Below are positions 1 to 9,503 of a stretch of 53,513 nucleotides of DNA, piece after piece. The notes beneath the pieces were generated by a model. The model had not been told where the DNA came from. It saw only the letters and a list, made by a program, of their open reading frames with translations, and made no database searches. A program made the position numbers and the translations under genes. The DNA is from an uncultured Oscillibacter sp. (GTDB lineage: Bacteria > Bacillota > Clostridia > Oscillospirales > Oscillospiraceae): contig CABSFC010000006.1 of assembly GCA_902476875.1 (NCBI GenBank), positions 1 to 53,513 of the forward strand. The letters are read 5' to 3'. Positions within the stretch are counted from its first letter, which is position 1. Each line of letters opens with the position of its first letter.

Positions 1-720
1 GGGCGGGTATCAAACCCGCCCCGCCACATCGCGATTATTATGGACGGCAACGGCCGCTGGGCAACGTCACGGGGCCTGCCCCGCACCGCCGGCCACAAGG
101 CGGGGGCGGAGACCTTCCGCCGCATCGCCACGTACTGCAAGGACATCGGCGTGCAGTATCTGACGGTGTACGCCTTCTCCACGGAGAACTGGAAGCGCTC
201 CGCCGACGAGGTGGGGGCCATTATGGCTCTGCTGAAAAAGTACCTGCTGGAGGCGGTGGAAACCATGGAGCGGGACCACATCCGGCTCCACTTCTTTGGG
301 GATATGACGCCCATTTCGCCGGAGCTGCGGGCCCTGGCCCGGGAGACCGACGAGATCACGGAGCATCTGTCCGCCGACGATTTCCAGGCCAATGTCTGCC
401 TGAACTACGGCGGGCGGGACGAGATCCTGCGGGCGGCGCGGCGGTTCGCCGCCGACTGCGCGGCGGGGGAGAAGCGGCCGGAGGACCTGGACGACGCCCT
501 ATTTTCCGGCTATCTGGACTCCCGGGGCATCCCGGACCCGGAGCTGATCATCCGCCCCAGTGGGGAGCTGCGGCTGAGTAATTTCCTGCTGTGGCAGTGC
601 GCCTATGCGGAGTTCTATTTCACGGACACCCTGTGGCCGGACTTCGACGAGGCGGAGTTGGATAAGGCCATCGCGGCCTATCAGGGAAGAGATCGCCGCT
701 TCGGCGGTGTGAAGAAATAA
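1..720 (+). CDS. uppS: Isoprenyl transferase (undecaprenyl diphosphate synthase), 5'-partial
   Basis: Cis-prenyltransferase that condenses isopentenyl diphosphate onto farnesyl diphosphate to make the C55 lipid carrier for peptidoglycan precursors; cytoplasmic, membrane-associated. The reading frame is open from base 1 and already encodes family sequence (PRHIAII) before the hallmark DGNGRWA motif, so the true start lies just upstream of the window and only a few residues are missing. The C-terminal substrate motif RPSGELRLSNFLLWQ and the EFYFTDTLWPDF ending are intact. It heads the visible part of a uppS-cdsA-dxr-rseP-ispG-polC operon, the usual Clostridia order. Internal ATG at 40 is within the catalytic motif and is not the start. 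Confidence 0.95.
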   Translation, partial: GRVSNPPRHIAIIMDGNGRWATSRGLPRTAGHKAGAETFRRIATYCKDIGVQYLTVYAFSTENWKRSADEVGAIMALLKKYLLEAVETMERDHIRLHFFGDMTPISPELRALARETDEITEHLSADDFQANVCLNYGGRDEILRAARRFAADCAAGEKRPEDLDDALFSGYLDSRGIPDPELIIRPSGELRLSNFLLWQCAYAEFYFTDTLWPDFDEAELDKAIAAYQGRDRRFGGVKK

Positions 721-744
721 GCCTTTACAGAAAGAAGGGCTGTT

Positions 745-1551
745 ATGAAATCGAGAATTTTGGTGGCCGTTGTCGGCGTGCCGGTGCTGGTGTGGGTAGT
801 CCTGTGGGCGCCTATGCTGGTGATGATGGTGGCGCTGGCCCTGCTGGCCGGTATCGGCGCGGGAGAGCTGATGAAATGCGTCGGCGTGGAGAAGAAGAGT
901 TCTTTGATGAGCTGGACGGTCATTGCCGCGGTCTTCTCCGTGGAGTGGTACTATGACCGACCGGAGGTCATTGCCGTCTGGTGGGTCATCTATGTGGTCG
1001 TCACCTTTACCTATGCCATCCTCAAAGCGGGAGAGGTGAAGTTTGTCCAGAGCATGGCGGGGATCTTTGGCGCGGTGCTGATTCCGTACTCCTTCTCCGC
1101 TTTCCTGCGGCTGGAGGCCGCTGGTGTCCACCGTGCTTACCTCCTTTTGCCCTTCATCCTCAGCTTTGCCTGCGATACCTTTGCCTACTTCGCGGGACTG
1201 ACGCTGGGCAAGCACAAGCTGGCTCCCAAGGTCAGCCCCAAGAAGACCATTGAGGGCTCGATTGGCGGCATCCTGGGAAACGTGGCGTGCGGCCTGATCT
1301 TCGCCTTTGTCATGGACCGCTGGTTCGGCGGCAGCATCGGCTATGGGGCTATGGCGATCCTGGCCCTGTTGTGCGGCGTGGTGGCCCAGGTGGGCGATCT
1401 GAGCTTCTCCCTCATCAAGCGGGAGTTCGGCATCAAGGACTACGGTCATCTGTTCCTGGAGCACGGCGGCGTGCTGGACCGGTTCGACAGCGTGCTGTTT
1501 GTGACGCCGGTCATTGAGGCTGTTTTGATCTTTACGTTGAGATTATTTTAA
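745..1551 (+). CDS. cdsA: Phosphatidate cytidylyltransferase
   Basis: Integral membrane enzyme that converts phosphatidic acid and CTP to CDP-diacylglycerol, the branch point of phospholipid synthesis. The 268-residue product is a chain of hydrophobic helices, and its C-terminus carries the CDP-alcohol signature S-x3-KR-x4-KD...HGGxxDRxDS (seen as SLIKREFGIKDYGHLF followed by EHGGVLDRFDS), which names the family. Length is normal. It follows uppS by 24 bases with an AGAAAGAAGGG ribosome site, so the two are cotranscribed. The usual PGHGG is LEHGG here, a conservative variation. Confidence 0.95.
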   Translation: MKSRILVAVVGVPVLVWVVLWAPMLVMMVALALLAGIGAGELMKCVGVEKKSSLMSWTVIAAVFSVEWYYDRPEVIAVWWVIYVVVTFTYAILKAGEVKFVQSMAGIFGAVLIPYSFSAFLRLEAAGVHRAYLLLPFILSFACDTFAYFAGLTLGKHKLAPKVSPKKTIEGSIGGILGNVACGLIFAFVMDRWFGGSIGYGAMAILALLCGVVAQVGDLSFSLIKREFGIKDYGHLFLEHGGVLDRFDSVLFVTPVIEAVLIFTLRLF

Positions 1552-1574
1552 GCTTTGTGAATTAGGATAAGCCT

Positions 1575-2717
1575 ATGACGAATACGATTTCGATACTTGG
1601 GTCCACCGGCTCCATCGGCCGCCAGACGTTGGATGTGGCGGAGCAGATGGGGCTGCGGGTGGCGGCTCTCACGGCCAACTCCAGCGTGGAGCGCATGGAG
1701 GAACAGGCGCGGCGGTTCCGTCCGCGCCTTGCCGCGCTGACCGACGAGGCGGCGGCACGGGACCTTGCGGTCCGTCTGGCGGACACGGATACAAAGGTTT
1801 TGGGCGGCTTTGCCGCCCTGGAAGAGGCCGCGACCCTGGAAGAGGCCGACACCGTGGTCACCGCCGTGGTGGGCATGGTGGGGCTGAAGCCCACGCTGGC
1901 GGCTATCCGGGAGAAAAAGCGCATCGCCCTGGCCAACAAGGAGACGCTGGTCTGCGCGGGACAGCTGGTGATGGACGCGGCGGACCGCTATGGGGCGGAG
2001 ATCGTGCCGGTGGACTCCGAGCACTCCGCCATCTTCCAGTGCGTCCAGGGCTGCGTGGACCGGGGCGAGATCAAGCGCCTGATTTTGACCTGCTCCGGCG
2101 GGCCCTTTTATGGCATGACTTATGACGAAGTGGGCAAAATGACAAAGGCGGACGCCCTGAAACATCCCAACTGGAAGATGGGGCCGAAAATTACTGTGGA
2201 CTGCGCCACACTGATGAATAAGGGCCTGGAGGTCATCGAGGCCATGCGGCTGTACCGCCTGCCTTTGGAACAGGTGGACGTGGTCATCCACCGGCAGTCT
2301 ATCGTCCACTCGTTGGTTGAATACCGGGACGGCGCGGTGCTGGCCCAGCTGGGGACCCCGGACATGCGCCTGCCCATCCGGTACGCCATGACCTACCCGG
2401 CGCGGGGCGTCAATCCGGCGGAACCGCTGGACCTTTTGACCTGCCCGCCCCTGACCTTCGCGGCCCCGGACCGGGAGGCGTTTCCGTGCCTGCGCCTTGC
2501 GGAGGAGGCCGTCACGGAGGGCGGCACCGCCTGCGCCATCCTGAACGGCGCCAACGAGGAGGCGGTCCGGCTGTTTCTGGCGGACCGTGTCGGTTTCCAC
2601 GACATCCCCCGGCTGGTGGAGAAAGCCAGGAGGGAAGTGCCGGTGGTACAGGACCCGGATTTGGAGGAGATTTTGGCGGCGGACCGGGAGGCCCGGTGCG
2701 CCGTGCTTGGGAAATAA
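1575..2717 (+). CDS. dxr: 1-deoxy-D-xylulose 5-phosphate reductoisomerase
   Basis: Second enzyme of the MEP isoprenoid pathway: rearranges and reduces DXP to 2-C-methyl-D-erythritol 4-phosphate with NADPH and a divalent metal. The 380-residue protein opens with the NADPH-binding GSTGSIG at residues 9-15, has the metal/substrate motif DSEHSAIFQ in the middle and HRQSIVHS further on, and has the family's normal length. It lies 23 bases after cdsA and just before rseP, as in many Firmicutes. Its substrate is made by dxs at the other end of this window. Confidence 0.96.
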   Translation: MTNTISILGSTGSIGRQTLDVAEQMGLRVAALTANSSVERMEEQARRFRPRLAALTDEAAARDLAVRLADTDTKVLGGFAALEEAATLEEADTVVTAVVGMVGLKPTLAAIREKKRIALANKETLVCAGQLVMDAADRYGAEIVPVDSEHSAIFQCVQGCVDRGEIKRLILTCSGGPFYGMTYDEVGKMTKADALKHPNWKMGPKITVDCATLMNKGLEVIEAMRLYRLPLEQVDVVIHRQSIVHSLVEYRDGAVLAQLGTPDMRLPIRYAMTYPARGVNPAEPLDLLTCPPLTFAAPDREAFPCLRLAEEAVTEGGTACAILNGANEEAVRLFLADRVGFHDIPRLVEKARREVPVVQDPDLEEILAADREARCAVLGK

Positions 2718-2736
2718 ATCGATTTGGAGCTGTTGC

Positions 2737-3810
2737 ATGAAACCAATTTTTATCCTGGCGGCAATCCTGATCTTCGGCGTGCTGATCGCCGTCCATGAGC
2801 TGGGCCACTTTGTGGCGGCGAAGCTCTGCGGCGTGCGGGTCAACGAGTTTTCCATCGGTATGGGCCCGCTGGTCTGGCAGAGGCGGAAGGGAGAGACGCA
2901 GTACTCCCTGCGGGCGCTGCCCATTGGCGGCTTCTGCGCCATGGAGGGCGAGGACGAGGACACCGGCGATGAGCGGTCCTTCGTCCGCCAGGGCTTCTGG
3001 AAGAAGCTCATTATCCTGGTGGCGGGGTCCTTTATGAACTTCCTGACGGGCGTGGTCATCCTGCTGGTGCTGTATACCGGCGCGGTGGCGTTCTACACCG
3101 ACCAGATCACCGGCTTTGCGCCGGGCTTCCCCCTGGAGGGCGAGACCGGACTGATGGAGGGGGACATCTTTTACAAGATCGACGGCTACCGAACCTATCT
3201 GCGGGGCGACGCGTCGCTGTTTTTGAGCTACCACACCGGCGACACCATCGATCTGGTGGTCCTCCGGGACGGGGAAAAGGTGGTTTTGGACGACTTTCCC
3301 ATGACCCGGCGGACCTACGCCAACAGCGACGGCGGGACGTACACGGGCTTCGGCCTGTACGTCGGCGCCCATGCGGAGGAGGCGACGCTGGGCGCCAAGC
3401 TGCGATACACCTGGAACACGGCGAAGGACTTTGTCCAGCTGGTGTGGTTCAGCCTGGTGCAGCTATTCACCGGCGGCGCGTCCATGGAGGACCTCAGCGG
3501 CCCGGTGGGCATCGTGTCCACCATCACCGAGGTGGGCTCCGCGGCGGAGACCGCCCGGGACGCCTGGAGCCAGGTGTTCTACTTCGCGGCGCTGCTGGCG
3601 GTGAATCTGTCCGTCATGAATATGCTGCCCATCCCGGCGCTGGACGGAGGGCGCATTTTCTTCCTCGCGGTGGACGCTATCTCTCTGCTGCTGTTCCGCC
3701 GGAAGGTGCCGGAGAAGTACCAGGCCGCCGTCAACACGGCGGGGTTCGTGGTGCTGATGGGCTTCATGCTGCTGGTGACCTTCCATGACGTGTTCAAGCT
3801 GTTTACGTGA
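2737..3810 (+). CDS. rseP: RIP metalloprotease RseP (site-2 protease)
   Basis: Intramembrane zinc protease that cuts transmembrane anti-sigma factors and signal-peptide remnants. The first helix carries the zinc motif HELGH at residues 20-24, a PDZ-like region lies in the middle, and the C-terminal helix carries NMLPIPALDGGRI with the third zinc ligand. The ATG at 2737 gives MKPIFILAAILIF and the expected 357 residues; an open frame reaching back to 2587 only overlaps dxr and is not used. Translationally close to dxr (19 bases). Confidence 0.95.
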   Translation: MKPIFILAAILIFGVLIAVHELGHFVAAKLCGVRVNEFSIGMGPLVWQRRKGETQYSLRALPIGGFCAMEGEDEDTGDERSFVRQGFWKKLIILVAGSFMNFLTGVVILLVLYTGAVAFYTDQITGFAPGFPLEGETGLMEGDIFYKIDGYRTYLRGDASLFLSYHTGDTIDLVVLRDGEKVVLDDFPMTRRTYANSDGGTYTGFGLYVGAHAEEATLGAKLRYTWNTAKDFVQLVWFSLVQLFTGGASMEDLSGPVGIVSTITEVGSAAETARDAWSQVFYFAALLAVNLSVMNMLPIPALDGGRIFFLAVDAISLLLFRRKVPEKYQAAVNTAGFVVLMGFMLLVTFHDVFKLFT

Positions 3811-3827
3811 AGCGAGGAGCATGACCA

Positions 3828-4110
3828 TGTTCACCCTGCGGCCCTGGCGGAAGACAGACGCGGTCTCCCTTGCCCGGTATGCCGATCATTTTAAAATCGC
3901 GGCCAATTTGCGGGACGCTTTTCCAAGTCCCTGTACGTTGGCGGACACGGAGGCAGCCATGCCGAGCCCTATGCCCGCAATATAGGCTCCGGAATGGTCC
4001 TGGAGCAAGCGGGCTTTGCCCCGGAGGGGACGCTGCGCCGGCGCAGCGTCCGTAAAAGCGGGGAGAGTTTGGACTCCTGCCTGTACGCACTGGTGAGAGA
4101 GGAAACATAA
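3828..4110 (+). pseudogene. GNAT-family N-acetyltransferase, internally deleted and frameshifted
   Basis: The ATG at 3828 begins a typical GNAT N-terminus (MFTLRPWRKTDAVSLARYAD, then KIAANLRDAFPSP and TLADTEA), but this frame stops at about 3985. From 3958 a different frame encodes a typical GNAT C-terminus (ARNIGSGMVLEQAGF, then EGTLR and DSCLYALVREE) and ends at 4110. The central acetyl-CoA-binding part, roughly 90 residues of a normal protein of about 180, is missing. The junction lies near 3945-3960. It sits between rseP and ispG, and its stop is 1 base before the ispG start, so it may once have been cotranslated. No function is expected. Confidence 0.85.
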
Positions 4111-4111
4111 T

Positions 4112-5149
4112 ATGACAAAGAAATTAATGGTTGGAAAGGTGCCCGTGGGCGGCGGCGCTCCGGTGTCCATCCAGTCCATGTGCAATACGAAGACCGACGA
4201 TGTGGCCGCCACCGTGGCCCAGATCAGGGAGCTGGAGGCCGCCGGGTGTGAGATCATCCGGGTTGCCATCCCGGACCAGGCGGCGGCGGAGGCCGTTGAT
4301 AAAATTAAGGAGCAGATCGACATTCCGCTGATCGCCGACATCCACTTCAACTACAAATTCGCCCTGGAGTGCGCCCAACGGGGCATCGACGCCATCCGCA
4401 TCAACCCCGGCAACATCGGCGGGGAGGACCGGGTCAAGGCCGTGGCGGACATGTGCCGGAAGAAGCGCATCCCCATCCGCATCGGCGTCAACGGCGGCTC
4501 TTTGGAAAAGGCGCTGCGGGCGAAATACGGCGGCGTCACCGCCGAGGCCCTGGTGGAGAGCGCCATGGGCCACGTACATCTGCTGAACAAATTCGACTTT
4601 GACGATATCTGTATCTCCGTGAAGTGCTCCGACGTACCGCTGACCATGGCGGCCTATCGGCTGCTGAGCGAGCGGACGGACTACCCCCTGCACCTGGGCG
4701 TCACCGAGGCGGGCACGCCCTCCATGGGCATGGTGAAGTCCGCCATGGGTATCGGCGGACTGCTGTGCTTCGGCATAGGCGACACCATTCGCGTGACGCT
4801 GACCGCCGACCCGGTGGAGGAGATTTACGCGGCACATAAAATTCTGAAAGCCGCCGGACTGCGGAAGGAGGGCGTGAACCTCATCGCTTGTCCCACCTGC
4901 GGCCGGACCCGCATCGACCTCATCCCCATCGCGGAGGAGGTGGAGCGGCGGCTGGCGAACTGCCAAAAGAACATCACCGTGGCGGTGATGGGCTGCGCCG
5001 TCAACGGCCCCGGCGAGGCCTCCGCCGCCGATATCGGCATCGCCGGCGGCAGGGGAGAGGGACTGCTGTTCCGAAAAGGGGAAATCCTTTACAAGGTAAC
5101 CCAGGAGCGGCTTGTGGACGCGCTGATGACGGAGATCGAAAAACTCTGA
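4112..5149 (+). CDS. ispG: 4-hydroxy-3-methylbut-2-enyl diphosphate synthase (flavodoxin/ferredoxin)
   Basis: Penultimate MEP-pathway enzyme: a [4Fe-4S] protein that reduces MEcPP to HMBPP. The three cluster cysteines are visible at about residues 260, 263 (CPTCGRT) and 295 (GCAVNGPGE); the TIM-barrel part precedes them. At 345 residues it is the short bacterial form without the plant insert. The ATG at 4112 follows GAGAGAGGAAAC and lies next to the stop of the decayed acetyltransferase gene. Part of the uppS-polC operon. Confidence 0.96.
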   Translation: MTKKLMVGKVPVGGGAPVSIQSMCNTKTDDVAATVAQIRELEAAGCEIIRVAIPDQAAAEAVDKIKEQIDIPLIADIHFNYKFALECAQRGIDAIRINPGNIGGEDRVKAVADMCRKKRIPIRIGVNGGSLEKALRAKYGGVTAEALVESAMGHVHLLNKFDFDDICISVKCSDVPLTMAAYRLLSERTDYPLHLGVTEAGTPSMGMVKSAMGIGGLLCFGIGDTIRVTLTADPVEEIYAAHKILKAAGLRKEGVNLIACPTCGRTRIDLIPIAEEVERRLANCQKNITVAVMGCAVNGPGEASAADIGIAGGRGEGLLFRKGEILYKVTQERLVDALMTEIEKL

Positions 5150-5173
5150 GCTGTTTTGAAATAGGAGGTTTCA

Positions 5174-5347
5174 ATGACAGAGAAACAAAAGACGATCCTG
5201 CTTTGGATCGTGATCGCGATTCTGTTACCCGTCCAACTGCTTCTGACAGAGCGGCAGGGCGGAGACGCTGGGAAGATGGCCGGCAGGATACTGTGTTTGG
5301 CTCTGTTTATCTATAACCTCAGCAACACCAGAAAACTGCTGCGCTGA
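5174..5347 (+). CDS. Small two-helix membrane protein, unknown
   Basis: A 57-residue ORF between ispG and polC. It has an excellent AGGAGG at 5163-5168, six bases before the ATG. The product has a short charged start (MTEKQK), a hydrophobic helix at about residues 8-24, a polar charged loop (TERQGGDAGK) and a second helix at about 34-46, ending in basic residues. No family is recognised. Position inside a conserved operon, the strong ribosome site and the membrane pattern argue that it is expressed; a peptide of this kind could be a partner of a neighbouring membrane protein, but that is a guess. Confidence 0.65.
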   Translation: MTEKQKTILLWIVIAILLPVQLLLTERQGGDAGKMAGRILCLALFIYNLSNTRKLLR

Positions 5348-5377
5348 CGCAGATCCCATTGAAACTGAGAGGAAACC

Positions 5378-8300
5378 ATGTCAAGAGATATCCCTTTTTT
5401 TGAAATGTTCACGGAGCTGCGGCTCTCCGGCCAGCTGCGGCTGAAGCTGGCGGGCGCCGTGCTGAAGGGGGCCTGCATCGACCAGGGGGCCATGACCATC
5501 CGTTTGGACCTGCTGGTCAAATCTCCGCTGTCGGAGGAGGATATCCGGGGCATCCAGGACACGATCCGGGCAGTCTACGGCTTTACCAGGGTGGACATCG
5601 ACGTCACCTGTAAGACCCCGGAGGCGCCCCGGCCCGTATCCCAGGCGTCTTCCGCGCCTTTGGGCGGCAAGGGCGGCAGCGCCAAACCCGCGGTGGGCAA
5701 GGTGCTGATGGGCAACCCCATCAAGGCCAAGCCCGGCCCTATGAAGGATTTGAATCTGAAAATGGGCAACGCCACCGTGGCGGGCAAGGTGTTTTCCTTT
5801 GAGTGCCAGGAGACCCGGCGGCCCGGCATGTGGCGGATGAACCTGGATATGACGGATTACACCAACTCCGTGACGGTCCACAAGAATCTGAGCACCAAGG
5901 AGGCCCAGAGCCTGGAGGGCGCCATCAAGCCCGGCATGTGGCTATGCGTCCAGGGGAAGATGGAACCCACCTGGGACGGCAAGGACATCCAGCTGAACCC
6001 CTACCACATCAACGTCATCCAGCACGAGGAGCGGCAGGACACCGCCCCGGTGAAGCGGGTGGAGCTGCACTTACATACCAAAATGAGTAACATGGACGCC
6101 CTGACGGACACCAAGGAGGTCATCCAGGAGGCGATCCGCTGGGGCCATCCCGCCATCGCCATCACCGACCACGGCGTGGCCCAGTCCTTCCCGGACGCCT
6201 GGCACGCCGCGGGGGATAAAATCAAAATACTTTACGGCGTGGAGGGCTACTTCATCAACAACATCGACGACCGGGTGGCGGTCCATGGGGCCCAGGACTG
6301 CGGTCTGGACGATGAATTTGTCTGCTTCGACATCGAGACCACCGGCTTGAAGGTGGACCGGGAGGCCATCACGGAGATCGGCGCGGTGGTGCTGAAAAAC
6401 GGCGAGATCGCGGAGCGGTTCCAGACCTTCGTTAACCCGGGCCGCCGTCTGACGCCGGAGATCATCGGACTGACAGGCATCACCGACGACATGTTGAAGG
6501 ACGCGCCCCAGCCCAGGGAGGCGCTGGCGGAATTTTTGGAATTCGTCAACGGACGCCCGCTGGCGGCCCACAACGCGGAGTTCGACATCGGCTTCATCCG
6601 GAAGGGCTGCCGGGACTGCGGGCTGGAATTCCAGCCCACCTACGTGGACTCCCTGATCCTGGCCCAGAATCTGCTGCCGGGGTTGGGGAAGTACAAGCTG
6701 GATATCGTGGCGGAGCATTTGGACCTGCCCGCCTTCAACCACCACCGGGCCAGCGACGACGCCGCCACGGTGGGCTATATGCTGATCCCATTCTGGAAGA
6801 TGCTCCACGAGCGGGGTATCCACACCCTTCAGGCGGTCAATAAGGAGATGGAGAAGCTGCGGCCCCTGGGCAGCAGGTCCAACCGCTTCCCCAAGCATAT
6901 CATTCTGCTGGCCCGGAACAAGGTGGGGCTGAAAAACCTCTATCAGATGATCTCCGCCTCCAACCTGAAGTACTTCAAGCGGGTGCCCACCATCCCCAAG
7001 AGCCTGCTGCTGGAACACCGGGAGGGCATCATCGTGGGCGCGGCCTGCGAGGCCGGCGAGCTGTTCCGGGCGGTGGCGGACCACAAGGACTGGGACGAGC
7101 TGAAGCGCATCGCGGACTTTTACGACTACCTGGAGATCCAGCCCCTGTGCAACAACATGTTCATGCTCCGCAACGGCGACGTGCAGTCCGAGGAGGACCT
7201 GCGGGAGTTCAACCGCACCATTGTCCGCCTGGGCGAGGAGCTGGGGAAGCCCGTCTGCGCCACCGGCGACGTCCACTTCCGGGAGCCGGAGGACGAGGTG
7301 TACCGCCACATCCTGTTGGCGTCCAAGAAGTTCCCGGACGCCAACGAGTCCCTGCCCATCTACTTCAAGACCACCGATGAGATGCTGCGGGAGTTCAGCT
7401 ATCTGGGGGAGGAGAAGGCCTATGAGGTGGTGGTGACCAACACCCGTCTGGTGGCCGACCAGGTGGAGACCTTCGAGCTGCTGCCTAAAGAGCTGTTCCC
7501 GCCCCGGCTGGAGAACTCCGAGGAGGACCTGAACCGCCTGGTGTGGGAGAAGGTCCACCGCCTGTACGGCGAGGACCCGCCTCAGCTGATCGTGGACCGC
7601 CTGAACGTGGAGCTGGGCGGTATTCTGGGCAAGTACGACGTGGTGTACATGTCCGCCCAAAAACTGGTGCAGCGGAGCCTGGAAAACGGCTATCTGGTGG
7701 GCTCCCGTGGCAGCGTGGGCTCGTCGCTGGTGGCCTACATGTCCGGCATCACGGAGGTCAACTCCCTGCCGCCCCACTACCGCTGCCCCCAGTGCAAGAA
7801 CAGCGAGTTCATTCAGGACGGCTCCTACGGCTGCGGCGCGGACATGCCGGACAAGGTCTGTCCCGTCTGCGGCACCAAGTACGTCAAAGACGGCTTCGAC
7901 ATTCCCTTTGAGACCTTTTTGGGCTTTGGCGGCGGCAAGGTGCCGGATATCGACCTGAACTTCTCCGGCGAGTACCAGGCCCGTGCCCACCGCCACGCCA
8001 TCGAGATGTTCGGCGAGACCCAGGTGTTCCGGGCGGGCACCATCGGCACCCTGGCGGACAAGACCGCCTTCGGCTTTGTGCTGAAATACCTGGAGGAAAA
8101 CGGCATAGAGGCGGGCAACGCCGAGAAAAAGCGGCTGGCCATGGGCTGCGTCGGCGCCCGGCGCACCACCGGCCAGCACCCGGGCGGCCTGGTGGTGGTC
8201 CCGGACGACAAGGATATGGAGGATTTTTGTCCCGTCCAGCACCCGGCGGACGCCGACGACTCCGATACCATCACCACACATTTTGAATATCACTCCATGG

Positions 8301-9376
8301 AGGCCAACATCCTGAAGCTGGACATGCTGGGACACGATGACCCCACCATGGTCCGTATGCTCCAGGACCTGACCGGCGTGGACCCCCACGACATCCCTCT
8401 GGACGACCCGGACACCATGTCCATTTTCACCTCCAGCAAGGTGCTGGGGTATGAGAACGACGAGATCCTCGGTCCCACTGGCGCCGTGGCCATCCCGGAG
8501 TTCAACACCCGGTTCACCCGGCAGATGCTGATCGACACCCAGCCCAGGGACTTCAACACCCTGGTGCGCCTGTCCGGCTTCTCCCACGGCACCGACGTGT
8601 GGTTGGGCAACGCCCGGGAGCTGATCGTCAGCAAAACCGCCACTGTTCTGGAGACGGTGGGCTGCCGCGACGACATTATGCTGTACCTGATCTCCATGGG
8701 GCTGGACCCGAAGATGAGCTTCAAGATCATGGAGTCCGTCCGAAAGGGCAAGGTGAAGAAGGGCGGCTTCGAGCCGGGCTGGGTGGAGGCCATGAGGGAG
8801 CACGAGGTGCCGGAGTGGTACATCGACTCTCTGGCGAAGATCGGCTACCTGTTCCCCAAGGCCCACGCCGTGGCCTACGTGATGATGGCCTTCCGCATCG
8901 CCTGGTACAAGGTCCACGAGCCGCTGGCGTTCTACGCCACGTTCTTCTCCGTCCGGGCCAAGGCCTTCGACGCGGAGTACTGCTGCGCGGGCAAGGATGC
9001 GGTGAAGCGGAAGATCCGGGAGATCGAAAACAACAAGGATGCCACGGCGGTGGAGCAGAACCTGCTGACCACCCTGGAGGTGTGCTATGAGTTCTATCTC
9101 CGGGGCTTCCATTTTGACACCATTGATATCTACAAATCCGACGCCACCAAGTTCATCGTGACGGAAAACGGCCTGCTGCCGCCCTTCACCACCGTCCACG
9201 GCCTTGGCGACGCGGCGGCCATCGACACGGTGGAGAAGCGGGCGGGGAAGACCTTCATCTCCATCGAGGAGTTCGCTATGTGCTGCAACAAGCTGTCCAA
9301 GACCCACATCGAGCAGCTGAAGGCCCTGGGGGCTTTCGCGGGCATGGCGGAGACCAGCCAGATGACGCTGTTCTGA
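5378..9376 (+). CDS. polC: DNA polymerase III alpha subunit, PolC type
   Basis: Main replicative polymerase of low-GC-type Gram-positives, with its own proofreading exonuclease. Domains in order: short N-terminal region (1-120), OB fold (about 130-215), first half of the PHP domain beginning HLHTKMSNMD at about 231, DEDDh 3'-5' exonuclease from DIETTGL at 318, the second PHP half, a zinc-binding module CPQC...CPVC at about 803-832, and the polymerase core with the catalytic PDIDLNFSGEY at about 856-866. With 1332 residues it is about 100 shorter than Bacillus subtilis PolC, because the N-terminal region is short. It is the last gene of the operon that starts with uppS. Confidence 0.97.
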   Translation: MSRDIPFFEMFTELRLSGQLRLKLAGAVLKGACIDQGAMTIRLDLLVKSPLSEEDIRGIQDTIRAVYGFTRVDIDVTCKTPEAPRPVSQASSAPLGGKGGSAKPAVGKVLMGNPIKAKPGPMKDLNLKMGNATVAGKVFSFECQETRRPGMWRMNLDMTDYTNSVTVHKNLSTKEAQSLEGAIKPGMWLCVQGKMEPTWDGKDIQLNPYHINVIQHEERQDTAPVKRVELHLHTKMSNMDALTDTKEVIQEAIRWGHPAIAITDHGVAQSFPDAWHAAGDKIKILYGVEGYFINNIDDRVAVHGAQDCGLDDEFVCFDIETTGLKVDREAITEIGAVVLKNGEIAERFQTFVNPGRRLTPEIIGLTGITDDMLKDAPQPREALAEFLEFVNGRPLAAHNAEFDIGFIRKGCRDCGLEFQPTYVDSLILAQNLLPGLGKYKLDIVAEHLDLPAFNHHRASDDAATVGYMLIPFWKMLHERGIHTLQAVNKEMEKLRPLGSRSNRFPKHIILLARNKVGLKNLYQMISASNLKYFKRVPTIPKSLLLEHREGIIVGAACEAGELFRAVADHKDWDELKRIADFYDYLEIQPLCNNMFMLRNGDVQSEEDLREFNRTIVRLGEELGKPVCATGDVHFREPEDEVYRHILLASKKFPDANESLPIYFKTTDEMLREFSYLGEEKAYEVVVTNTRLVADQVETFELLPKELFPPRLENSEEDLNRLVWEKVHRLYGEDPPQLIVDRLNVELGGILGKYDVVYMSAQKLVQRSLENGYLVGSRGSVGSSLVAYMSGITEVNSLPPHYRCPQCKNSEFIQDGSYGCGADMPDKVCPVCGTKYVKDGFDIPFETFLGFGGGKVPDIDLNFSGEYQARAHRHAIEMFGETQVFRAGTIGTLADKTAFGFVLKYLEENGIEAGNAEKKRLAMGCVGARRTTGQHPGGLVVVPDDKDMEDFCPVQHPADADDSDTITTHFEYHSMEANILKLDMLGHDDPTMVRMLQDLTGVDPHDIPLDDPDTMSIFTSSKVLGYENDEILGPTGAVAIPEFNTRFTRQMLIDTQPRDFNTLVRLSGFSHGTDVWLGNARELIVSKTATVLETVGCRDDIMLYLISMGLDPKMSFKIMESVRKGKVKKGGFEPGWVEAMREHEVPEWYIDSLAKIGYLFPKAHAVAYVMMAFRIAWYKVHEPLAFYATFFSVRAKAFDAEYCCAGKDAVKRKIREIENNKDATAVEQNLLTTLEVCYEFYLRGFHFDTIDIYKSDATKFIVTENGLLPPFTTVHGLGDAAAIDTVEKRAGKTFISIEEFAMCCNKLSKTHIEQLKALGAFAGMAETSQMTLF

Positions 9377-9379
9377 TTT

Positions 9380-9437
9380 TTGACAGACGACAGCTGTAAA
9401 CCACAATTTGACTACTGAATTTGTGCGTTTTTCTGAT
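9380..9437 (+). promoter_or_regulatory. Candidate promoter(s) for ferritin
   Basis: Two overlapping weak options are visible: TTGACA at 9380 with CACAAT 17 bases on, and TTGACT at 9408 with TCTGAT 18 bases on. The gap of 127 bases between polC and the ferritin gene suggests that ferritin has its own promoter. No clear Fur or PerR box was recognised. Confidence 0.3.
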
Positions 9438-9503
9438 AGACATTTGGAGAAAACGCATGTACAATCACAGTTGCAAATAAAAGAAGAAAAGGAGCGATTT
9501 ACT

